This document shows positions 48,601-56,980 of a DNA stretch of 64,000 nt, piece by piece. The stretch covers positions 15,607,720 through 15,671,719 of the forward strand of contig OZ038438.1 in assembly GCA_964036275.1 (NCBI GenBank), written 5' to 3'. Made by a program: the position numbers and the translations under genes. Within the stretch, counting starts at the first letter, position 1; the number at the start of each line of letters is the position of its first letter. The notes below the pieces were generated by a model, which was not told the DNA's origin, did not search any database, and saw only the letters and a program-made list of their open reading frames with translations. Source of the stretch: Litoditis marina. Taxonomy: Eukaryota; Nematoda; Chromadorea; Rhabditida; Rhabditidae.

Positions 48601-51600
48601 TGAGAACTGTTTCGGCCTCTTTCCAACAGTCTGGAATTTTCTGAATGAATTTGCATTCATTATATAGTGTAAGAAGTACTTCCATAGTCGGGTCCATATC
48701 TCGCAAATGTTTGTACCGTAGCCCGTCTGGTCCAGGTGCAGTATCTTTTGCTTTTTTGAATACTAGGTCAATCTCTGACTTGGTAAAGTTTGCCATAAAA
48801 TTTGGAGGAATTCGAGCCTTTGTAATATTTGCACTTAATTTGTCTAGATCTTTCACATCAGTGTGAGTTTGTTTAGTGGTGTTTTTGAAGTATTTTTCCA
48901 CTTCAGTAGTATCAATCTTGCATTTCACACTCTCTTTTCCAGTAACCACATTGAAAGCCTTGGTGCGGTTTGTAGAATATAATTCTTTCATAACGGTTAT
49001 TGACTTTGTGTCAATGGTACGTTTTTCTTTAACAGTACGAGTTTTCACAGTCTGAACAGCCATTTCTCCCTCGATTCGGTCGGGAGGGGGTATTCTTTTG
49101 GTGATTTTCTCAACCGCTTCTAAATTGCCATTTGAGTTTTGTAGTGTGGCTACTGCCATCTGGTCTACAACCCAATTCAAACGAGATAAACTTGAGCCTG
49201 CTTTTTTGTAATCAACAAACTGTTCTAAAAACCAATTTTTAATCAGTTCGGGATTTGTTGCAGTCTTTTCACGTTTACGTGTACAATTGTCTGCAGGTTT
49301 TGCAGGCTTGGGAACATTCATTTCAAGTAATTTGGGTATCATATCCCTCTGTTCTGGAGTCAAGTGACGTAAAATACGTTGAATCTGCAAGTTGGACATA
49401 TCGGGTGTAATTTGATCTACATCCCATCTTTTCTCTACTTTTGTCGAGAGAGACAGTGATGACATTGTATCAGTTACTGTACATAATATTTCGGGATCGA
49501 ATAGTGTTTTGGATGGGCTATCTTCAACGATTTTTCTCTTATCGGGAGAATCAACGTTGGTTTTCAAATCTGGTGGTTTCGACATGATTTGCTTTGCCAC
49601 CTGGCTAGTGGGATCACCGGCCACCTCATTTTGGGTGGTTAATAAAGTCGATTTCTGATTTACCCTGCAATCCAGCAGTCTGGTAGGAATAGTGCAAATT
49701 GTTTGCCTTCTTTGTTGTGGGGTGGAACTGTCAATAGAACCAGTAGTTGATTCTGAGTTCTCTATGCCCCAATTCTGAAGTTCTTTGCGAAATGTTGTAC
49801 GAAATGAACGAAGTTCGTCCTCAGAGATTACGGTATTGTTCTGATTTATATATGCTTTTGAATACAGACATACATAAATGCCACAGTTAACTGTATCATT
49901 TTCAGGCTGAGTAAGAGTATTGGTATACGTATGTTCAAAAATAGACACACCAAGAACCTCCTTGAACGTATTCTGGATAGTGCAGCTCATGGGCTTGCGA
50001 TAATGATCGATATAAATTGCACTCTTTCCATTTCGAGAAATAATAGCTAGTCTCCAATGGCTTTCGTGACAGAAAGGAAATAACTTCTTTTTCGGTACAG
50101 ATTCAATTGTAGTCAGTAAACTGGATAGATTGGGAGAAGAGTCTAATTTCTTATTTATCAGAATTGATTGCCAAATGCACGGATCAATTAATTCATAATC
50201 GCCTTTTTGATTGGACTGTTTGATATATTCCAAAATCAGCTCATCATTCAGCCACGCTTTTGTACCGGTAGTATATTGAAGACAGTTGTACGGTAGCTTA
50301 CGGCTGGAGATGTTGGTAGCTCCCTTTATATGAGATGTGGTACAAGTAGAGGCAGACTGACTGGAACGAAATAGGTTGGCAGTACGGGCTGTCGTTAAGC
50401 TCAGCCTCTTTCCGTTGGTCGCGTTATCGGTACACTCAGAAATAGTAGATAAATTCGGGTTTTGTAGTTTTTTCACCACATTTTCCGTCGCCAAATCTTT
50501 TGTAGCTGATCTAGTGAGCACACGATCAGATTGTTTGTGAAGGCTCAGTATAACACTTTGTGATAATTTTTCCGGAGAAATTTTCTTTACCGGGCTTATT
50601 TGTACCGAATTAACCTTCGCTCTAGTGACACGTTTTTGTATAATTTTCATTTGTTCGGCCACTTTAATCGAACCTTTGTAAGCATCTCTAATTCCGGATT
50701 TTTGGGCTGGACGGCGAATTTCCGTATTTCGCTTAATAGCTGGTTTGGGGGGAATACGACCACAGAAACACGTGGTTTTAATTCTGGAAACAGTCAGGTT
50801 GGGAACACATCGTTCACAGGGAAACACATCTGAACACTCTCCTTTAACTTTTCGAAGACTGGAGTGGTGTTCATCAAAATGGTCTTTCATCACGTGTGAG
50901 TTCGCATGGCTACTACCAACTAAATTACAGATGTGGCATCTCAACACACATTGGGTAGGTTTTGCCTTCTTAAGCGAATGGACAGATTTCAAATGAGCTT
51001 TCAATTTGTACCTAGCGGAAGTACTATTATCGCTATTAGTAATGCTGTTAAACACAATGTCTGTTTTTCCATTCTCATAACAAACTGGGCAATGTAAAAC
51101 CCTAGATTCGGGTATGGTAACAATAAGTTTCTGGTCCTCACTGTTCCATTCGGGAATGGTACAATCTGGAATATGAATGGAAGTCTTTTTTACAATATAC
51201 TTCGATACAGTTGAAACTATGAGTTCTTTCGAACACGGAATACCAGTATTTGTTGTCGACTCTTCAGTCCTATGTCCACCCCCAACTATAACACGTTTCC
51301 GTAAGTCAGGTGGTTTCAAGTGTTTTTCTAACTTAACTCTCCTCCACCCAGTCATGGTTAGGTTGACTGTGCAAAGTAGGGCGAAGAAGATGTGTCCAAT
51401 ACAAAGAAAATCGATTATTGTCTCAGTCTGTGAATGTCTGTTCCCACCCTCACTTATGTTACTTGCCAACAGGGTTTGTTTGCTAGCAGGTTGAACACAA
51501 TCTAAGAGGTCAGGAAGATATCGATTGTCCAAAACATCAGGCCGGTGTGAAAATGATGGAGATTCTATTATTAGGAAAGAATCAACCAAACATAATTTAC

Positions 51601-52268
51601 ACCATTTTCCTGTACAAAACATATACGAAAAATCGTCTTTTTTCACGGAACCCGAACCCGTGAGAAAAGAGTAAGCAGAGTTGAGATTTTTGGTGCCAAA
51701 TAGCACTCTATCTCGAAAAAAGCTACCTGTGTAATCAGTGTTGCTAGCACTCTCACACAGGGATCCAGCTGATAGAGTCTTTCCGGAATCTACACGGTAG
51801 TGATCTCCGACAACTGTACGTCCGACCCTTTCCAAGTGGTCGATCCGTTTTCCTCCAACCTTATATTGGGGAGGCTTGGGTGGGTGAGTTGTCACAAGAC
51901 AAGTGTCAAGTGGTCTCGGCAACAAGGCATTGGTAACTGGGTTCTCACTCCTTAATCCATCTACTTCCACACTTGCTAATATCTCAATGGTAACCAAGGT
52001 TAACCAAACGAGGAGGGAGCGCAGAGGTGGGTAAGCTGCCAAACACGGGCGAACGACGAACATAGAGATAATCATTGAAACACTCGACGAAACGTTTTAT
52101 GAATACAGCTCCCCTATAAACGCCAGAGTGTCGTATCTAGTACAGGTTACGCGAATGCCGCAAGCGTGGGAATATACCATAGAGCCGCGTGAATACCGTA
52201 AGACCTTGGAAAACTACTAGATTATTTTTCAGAGCTAGCTTATCTACTAGCGTTCAGGCTTCAGAGCG
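45661..52268 (-). mobile_element. 6.6-kb inverted-repeat-bounded unit carrying a NeSL-type retrotransposon
   Basis: Perfect 28-bp terminal inverted repeats (45661-45688 and 52241-52268; outer end CGCTCTGAAGCCTGAACGCT) bound the unit. Inside them a weaker inverted similarity continues for about 80 bp (AATCTACTAG/AATCTAGTAG, then TTACGGTA and CACGCGG-like words). The left end also repeats ATCTACTAGCGTT at 45725-45737, so it can fold on itself. The unit interrupts a SINE whose halves abut both ends, so the whole 6.6 kb is inserted relative to the SINE. At most a 2-bp CG duplication is visible. It contains one long minus-strand ORF, and its 3' region has a GC-rich, hairpin-prone block at 45940-46030. 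The simplest reading is a NeSL retrotransposon nested in a small DNA transposon. Confidence 0.8.
46292..52075 (-). CDS. NeSL-type retrotransposon polyprotein (zinc fingers, Ulp1 protease, RT, RLE)
   Basis: An uninterrupted 1927-codon frame. In order: two C2H2 fingers (CPVC at 329-332 with H361/H366; CHIC at 380-383 with H399/H403) and Cys pairs at 420-438; an Ulp1/C48 cysteine protease at about 605-745 (WLNDELI, H673-W674, D690, NCGIYVC with C731); a reverse transcriptase at about 1105-1400 (APGPDG, catalytic D1239 in FLDL, SGVKQGDPISP, FADD with D1339-D1340); a CCHC knuckle (C1710, C1713, H1722, C1727); and a restriction-like endonuclease (RPD 1774-1776, D1791, K1810). This order is that of NeSL-clade non-LTR elements. 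RT copies the element RNA at a site nicked by the endonuclease; the protease role is unknown. M241 (51353-51355) starts just before the finger region and may be the true start; the first 240 codons look unlike known domains. The intact frame suggests recent activity. Confidence 0.93.
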   Translation of the reverse strand: MIISMFVVRPCLAAYPPLRSLLVWLTLVTIEILASVEVDGLRSENPVTNALLPRPLDTCLVTTHPPKPPQYKVGGKRIDHLERVGRTVVGDHYRVDSGKTLSAGSLCESASNTDYTGSFFRDRVLFGTKNLNSAYSFLTGSGSVKKDDFSYMFCTGKWCKLCLVDSFLIIESPSFSHRPDVLDNRYLPDLLDCVQPASKQTLLASNISEGGNRHSQTETIIDFLCIGHIFFALLCTVNLTMTGWRRVKLEKHLKPPDLRKRVIVGGGHRTEESTTNTGIPCSKELIVSTVSKYIVKKTSIHIPDCTIPEWNSEDQKLIVTIPESRVLHCPVCYENGKTDIVFNSITNSDNSTSARYKLKAHLKSVHSLKKAKPTQCVLRCHICNLVGSSHANSHVMKDHFDEHHSSLRKVKGECSDVFPCERCVPNLTVSRIKTTCFCGRIPPKPAIKRNTEIRRPAQKSGIRDAYKGSIKVAEQMKIIQKRVTRAKVNSVQISPVKKISPEKLSQSVILSLHKQSDRVLTRSATKDLATENVVKKLQNPNLSTISECTDNATNGKRLSLTTARTANLFRSSQSASTCTTSHIKGATNISSRKLPYNCLQYTTGTKAWLNDELILEYIKQSNQKGDYELIDPCIWQSILINKKLDSSPNLSSLLTTIESVPKKKLFPFCHESHWRLAIISRNGKSAIYIDHYRKPMSCTIQNTFKEVLGVSIFEHTYTNTLTQPENDTVNCGIYVCLYSKAYINQNNTVISEDELRSFRTTFRKELQNWGIENSESTTGSIDSSTPQQRRQTICTIPTRLLDCRVNQKSTLLTTQNEVAGDPTSQVAKQIMSKPPDLKTNVDSPDKRKIVEDSPSKTLFDPEILCTVTDTMSSLSLSTKVEKRWDVDQITPDMSNLQIQRILRHLTPEQRDMIPKLLEMNVPKPAKPADNCTRKREKTATNPELIKNWFLEQFVDYKKAGSSLSRLNWVVDQMAVATLQNSNGNLEAVEKITKRIPPPDRIEGEMAVQTVKTRTVKEKRTIDTKSITVMKELYSTNRTKAFNVVTGKESVKCKIDTTEVEKYFKNTTKQTHTDVKDLDKLSANITKARIPPNFMANFTKSEIDLVFKKAKDTAPGPDGLRYKHLRDMDPTMEVLLTLYNECKFIQKIPDCWKEAETVLIYKDGDESDVSNWRPISLMSTLYKVYSSLWNNRLKNVSGLISKAQKGFSEREGCAENICILRSAIDEARAAKGNISVAFLDLTNAFGSVPHELILHSLDTFGFPPEFIGIIRDFYCNSTMRVASNDDLTNPITLHSGVKQGDPISPTLFNISLEYLIRNHLKTALGHRFIESRIKLLAFADDMVIMCNNVANLQNELNSMDREAQKLNLVFKPRKCATLTILRGKVLYHNPLSIRNEPIRVLDNNSSYKYLGVNLSAKHKSSCVDIFKQSSQDLRKLTDSKLQPHQKLDALKTFILPRVTYIGSNATPLMKEITEFSSNVMDAARIIHNIPIKGGPRDYVQMPIKRGGLGVLCPKTTMMIGNIVSNLKRLWSDEPFIKRMFWDFLLSTTDRYYKDKTVVSQLDAVDFLNRIDNHKSVNVYNVFSRMREATVHLRRHLYKFEFVWEYDELKLKLQATSELPEIVLTSQNAKVLHLKLRSAVQEHIYTNFTSEYKRMGRVSEVVGRDSRNNQFVRDGGMLSYSSNSFVHQARLDITRLKVCAIQYNKEDSDKTCRRCGYEWETLGHVLNQCKTHLGTLISERHDSVLQRVVQGIREGTKKHLRLTVDRKSDHGSNRQRPDIMLFDEENKELIISDVTCPFENREAAMQTAYQRKIDKYLGIQAEYELKGYKVQQLPIVVGSLGNWRPENDKATRALGISRPYNKLLVKVVTATVLEYSKNIYWKHLHGDNYAIKSRFIPAVTLKGARWKRITTMRMLDPQSIFESSDQMDN

Positions 52269-52356
52269 CTTTGGAATCGAGAACATGGGTGCGCACACAG
52301 CGGAAAGTGAGATATACACTACTCTTCCGCCTTTTCGTTGACGAAGACTATAGACA
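52269..52356 (-). mobile_element. SINE copy 2, 5' half (split)
   Basis: On the minus strand it reads CTATAGTC, then AGTGTATATCT and TTTCCGCTGT, matching the first half of the SINE at 40652-40853. It joins directly to the right inverted repeat at 52268. Confidence 0.7.
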
Positions 52357-52464
52357 ACTTCACCCAAAGCAAAGAACTAACTTAGAAAAGAACATTGAAA
52401 CAGGTGGTGAAACAATGATAGATAATATACTTGAAAGTATTACTAAACATAGTGCTTTCAAAAT

Positions 52465-52470
52465 TTTATT
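52465..52470 (-). terminator. Polyadenylation signal of acid ceramidase gene
   Basis: AATAAA on the minus strand, 18-23 nt past the acid ceramidase stop codon. It is placed as expected for a short 3' UTR. Confidence 0.6.
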
Positions 52471-52487
52471 ACAATATATGTGATGGA

Positions 52488-55400
52488 TTAGAAGGCCCAG
52501 CAAGGGTTGGGACAATGCTGAATGAATGTCATGTAGATTCCCTTGGTCACTGACATGATGACTGTGTGTACGGTGGTCTTGTTCAAGGTTGGCTTGGACT
52601 TCAGCACCTGGAAAAAATTTAAAATGTGGACAGTCAAAAACTCTACAACAGACGCAGTGTATATTTTTGTCACCGTCAGACCAAAAACCATAGATCTGTG
52701 CTGCAGTTATGATCACAAAAATTATCATTAAAACCCACTACCGGGAACGTACAGTTCTTCACGTGTATGACTCGAAAATTCCGTGTACCGACCTTGTAGA
52801 TATTTTCAACAGAGGTTCCGTTCTGGCCCATCTTTTTCATGCAAGCATTTCCGGGATCACGTCGATCGTCGAGGTACAGTGGTTCCTGAACAAAGATAAA
52901 TATAACGCCAATGTGTAGAACTTCAAGAAAACGTTATAATAGATGATATATTCCCAAAAGGTATTCCCAGAACTGTAATAGAAGGTAAGTTTTCAAAGTT
53001 ACTCTAACTTACACGGTCCGGGTCGTAGTTGGTCTGAAGCAAGAACCACGAGTTATCGGCATCGAACAATTTTCGCTCGAATTGAACAGATGTGACGTTA
53101 CGAACGATCACAGAACCCTCTCCTGTAGATAAGTTCATTAACATTACTTTAACATTGAAGGAGGGCAGCTGCGCATTTTTGGCTAATTTATGATAAAGAT
53201 TACCATTAATAAATTTGATTTCGTGCCATTGTTGAATGCGGACTGACGAGGATCAGTTTGATTTATCGTATTGGATCAGTAAAAGATCATGTTTGAACTC
53301 GACTGGGTCTGATTTTGTTCAAACTTCAAAGAGAAACTAGCCTGGTTTGGCTCCTCCAAGAATGAAGTAGGCACCGGACAGCATTGGTACTGCAGCGATC
53401 TTTTCGCGTGCGCACTGAATTCAACAGAATTTAATTCAGAGACGTATTGACACGAATTATGATAGTGTTCAAATCGTTTTTTGATGACCGAAGGCATGTA
53501 TCTGTTGTGCACATTTCTTGGCAATATTATCTCGTTCTAATTGTTAATCTACTTCAGGTTGAAAACTCACCTCGAAAGTGTCACAGATTTCGAAGACCTT
53601 GCGATCGAAATACATAACGTATTGGACATTGGGCTCGTCTCCCTTGATCCACTTGATGATGTTTTTCACATCGGGTTCAACCTTTGCGTTCATGGACAGG
53701 GAGAAAGCACCCTTCTTCATTCCTGAAACCATCAAATACAAACAACGTGCTAAAAAAATTTTCTCACTTTATTGCGTCATCTCATAACATATAACTTCAC
53801 ATTTGAATTCTTGTCTCGGTTTGATCAACATAATTGTATGATCGACCAGATTAAAGTTGTAGTGTGAATCATACACCAGAATATTCAATCCAACTACAAG
53901 CACACAAGAACAGAACAACATGTACCGTTTTGCCGTGCCGTTTCGTTATCGACCTCTGGAAATAAATTCCCTTTGCATTCACTCACCAGTCAAGATTCCA
54001 ACATGTCCGGCCAAGGTGGTTCCCTTGAACAGAACCTTGCCGTTCTTGATGAAGTTGAGGTTGACGGTGACTTTTTTCAGTGAGTCGGTCAGACCCCATG
54101 ACTGTGTAGTGATGTTCCACATGAACAGTTGTCCGAAATCGAGGTTTCTGCAATGCAGAAATTAGTTGGTTTCGATGAAACAACACATTTCGGACAAATC
54201 GGTAGTCAACATCATCTCCTTCTTGATTGAGAACGTTTCTTGCAATACATGGGAACAATAACACGTTATCTAGCAAGAGGCTGTTTTTGTTATAGTAATA
54301 AAGACGTTTTAAGGTCTCAAACATAGAATAGTTTCGATCAAATCACAGAAGTAAGTGAAAAAAAAGAGTTTGCCAACCTGGCGTGGTACAGATCCTTTTG
54401 TCCGGGAGGTTGAGCAACAATAGATGTGCAGAAACGCGAAAGCTCATAGAAGATGTTCAAGAAGGCCAGTTGGCCGAGGTTGCACTCCAGCTCATCTGCG
54501 ATTCCCTGGAGAACATTTTTAAAGTGACGTAGAAACAGCAGTTTAGATCCTTCTAGCAACTGTCAGCTGTTACAAGAAACTTCGGTTCATTCTCAAAGAT
54601 GGCTCATCTATGTCTGAGAAGTTCAGTTTGTGCTTATAACGCCTCTCACTATGAGAAGAAATTTGGACCCATCAACAATGAACCTTTGAAGCGTAATCTC
54701 AGAATCCTAAGTTACAGGAAATTGTTACCTGAACCTCATCCTGGTATGGCTGCATGAACTTTCCACTTTCGAAAGCTTTCAGCATCAGGTCTCCAATGAT
54801 GTCCCATACCGGAATTCCGGGGATGATGGTGAAGAAATCCTGAACAGAGTTGCAATGTATTTATTTGATCATGAATGATATACTCAAAAGTTGCTACGTA
54901 GAGTTGTACCCTGAATGAACATAATCAGACTCACAGCAAGAACATCGAAAACAGCCTGGATCTCATTCTTGAAGGGTCTGACGACGTGCTTGAAACGTTC
55001 CTTAGCGGGAGCGTCGAGGTCAACATTGAACCATGGCACCTGAAATTGGCTATGATCGTGTTTTCCTACTCAAAATCTCGTTCATTAAAATTTCCAAAGA
55101 ATTTTGATCACCGTTCGTTCGATTTGTGGGTTCAAACATGTCGATAATTTATCATTTTTTGTACTATTTTCAGAACCGAAAACTACATTTTGTTGATCTT
55201 TTATTGGAGTTTTCGGTTGGTAAAGAACTTAAACGTACCTCATATGAGTCGGACTCGTGGAACACATTGTCTCCGGCTGGATCTCCGATCAGACACTTTG
55301 GGGCGAACTCCCCTGTTGGTGGCTCGACATATTTCGCGAAGGCGATCGCCGGCTTCAAATGTACAACATTCAAACTGAGGTTATGACAACACAAAAAGTT

Positions 55401-55877
55401 TCCACATATCAGTAATTAGTCCGACGGAAAGAGTAATTCAAGAGGGGCTTGTAATCGAGTCAACTTCTCACTGATGGGAAGAAGTGGGAAATAGGGAGTA
55501 AGTTGTGTGAAAGCGCTAAAACGAATTGTAAGAGCATTATTTGAATTGATTTACGATGTGTAATCAAATTGGTCAATCTGAGAATAATTTAAATCTACAG
55601 CTTACGCAAATCGATACGAATTCAAGTAAACTGTCACATTGCAGTGTCAGTCAACTAGTTCACAAACCGTTATTAATAGTTAATTGTTTCAAATCAGCTC
55701 TTTACGATTGTCGCTACTTTTGAATACTCTGCTTATAACTTGAGTGAATTGAACTTCGTGTTGAGACCTCGTTTTATTCGTGAAAGCGTTTCACAAAAAC
55801 ACTTATCGACTAGTATTTGGGAAAATGTTCAAACTAACCAAGGCGATAGCAAAGAGAGCGACCACGAGAACCCTCAT
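52488..55877 (-). CDS. ASAH1: Acid ceramidase (N-acylsphingosine amidohydrolase)
   Basis: Eleven exons (55877-55839, 55352-55239, 55039-54935, 54839-54729, 54505-54378, 54147-53987, 53722-53571, 53414-53342, 53122-53013, 52885-52793, 52607-52488) encode 401 residues, close to the human enzyme. After a signal peptide (MRVLVVALFAIAL), landmarks appear in family order: VPWFNVDLDAPAKERF, the cleavage region NIFYELSRFCTSIVA with the nucleophilic Cys, RNLDFG, TVNLNFIKNGK, GEGSVIVRN, LLQTNYD and the C-terminal CPNPCWAF. It hydrolyses ceramide to sphingosine and fatty acid in lysosomes; the proenzyme cleaves itself before the Cys. Intron 8 appears to use a GC donor (CCAG|GCTAGT). Exon 2 uses an AAG acceptor as the only in-phase choice I found, so the first join is the least certain. 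A splice acceptor lies 7 nt before the ATG. Confidence 0.93.
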
Positions 55878-56428
55878 TGTCTCACTGCTTATCTAATTCT
55901 TCCAGTAATCCGCTACCCCATCTTGATAAAGAAAAATTATCTGTAGCTTGCTGCTGGCTACGTAGTTCAATCATCATTTTGGGGAAAGGTACAGCGTACC
56001 TGCAGCAGAGATCAAAGTGGTGATGCAGCAAAAACTCTGTGTTGTGGCAGTGAGCCACTTGACCCTTTTCAGAAATGTGAATTATCGTAATTAACTATTT
56101 ACCAAAGCGAACAACAAACGTAATAGTTGCAAAAACCTCAAGTGCTCGTTTTTGTATATGTAGTAGTTCTACGTGCTTGTAGTGCCTCATTCCAAGCTGT
56201 GTGGTTGTTTTGTCGACAGTTCGACGAAGCATATTCTCTTTGTTACTATTGAAACGGTGAACAATGTTGATCAAGCTTTTGTTGTGTTCAAGAACTGACT
56301 CGCTCAGAAAGTTGTAAACAAAAATACAGGGAAGTGATTCATATTTGTGCTGTTCCAGCTACAGAAATCAAGATCGATCTACCGCCCGATCTCAAGGAAC
56401 CATTTCTGTTACATGTTATCGATCGAAT

Positions 56429-56551
56429 TCTCTGAAGTTAAAAACCGAGTTGTTCACCAAGGTTCGCCGAAAACCCAAGTTAAAGTAAAAAATTTTGATT
56501 TTACAACTTGATATCAATTAGTGACCAATTCTCGGTTTTTAACTTCAGAGA
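56429..56551. mobile_element. 123-bp MITE with perfect 21-bp inverted repeats
   Basis: Arms at 56429-56449 and 56531-56551 are exact reverse complements (outer end TCTCTGAAGTTAAAAACCGA). If the element starts at CTCTGAAG, an ATT flanks both sides, compatible with a 3-bp target duplication. The terminal CTCTGAAG is shared with the 6.6-kb unit at 45661-52268. The 81-bp interior is non-coding and AT-rich. Confidence 0.7.
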
Positions 56552-56806
56552 TTAGATGTTTTCATGGTTTAACTTTAACTGTTGGTAGAATGTTTTATAT
56601 GAAAATTGTTTTTTGCATGGTATTTGTGGTGCCTTTGCTTCCCATGCGTATCGAATCGCTCCTGTTTTCTCTCCGTTTCCTAACATGTGCCTGACATCTG
56701 TTGCTTTCCCACGTTGTTGCTGATTACAAAAGCTAATACTACGAACAAACACTGCACAAGAAAAAGACGAACCAAAAAAACTTTTTTCGTTCCAGATCAT
56801 GACACA

Positions 56807-56812
56807 TTTATT
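56807..56812 (-). terminator. Polyadenylation signal of VMAT gene
   Basis: AATAAA on the minus strand, about 170 nt past the VMAT stop. No closer AATAAA was found. Confidence 0.4.
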
Positions 56813-56980
56813 ATAAAATAAACTATTAGACTTCTTTTGAATTACTTGCATCGCTATTGCTTATTTTGTATATCACATACTATAAACTCACTAGAATTCT
56901 GACAGATAAACACATGCCTAAACACTAATTTGAGAGTACAACAACGACATCTACTGATTGATGGTTTGCTCTTGGACGTT

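Larger units (their letters stand above)
55878..56980. other. Intergenic between acid ceramidase and VMAT genes
   Basis: The two genes run in the same direction. It holds the 123-bp inverted-repeat element at 56429-56551 and the VMAT polyadenylation signal (TTTATT on plus, 56807-56812). No other gene is supported. Confidence 0.6.

Noticed and set aside
46668..51494. Plus-strand open frames inside the retrotransposon
   Set aside because: Shadows of the 1927-codon minus-strand ORF.
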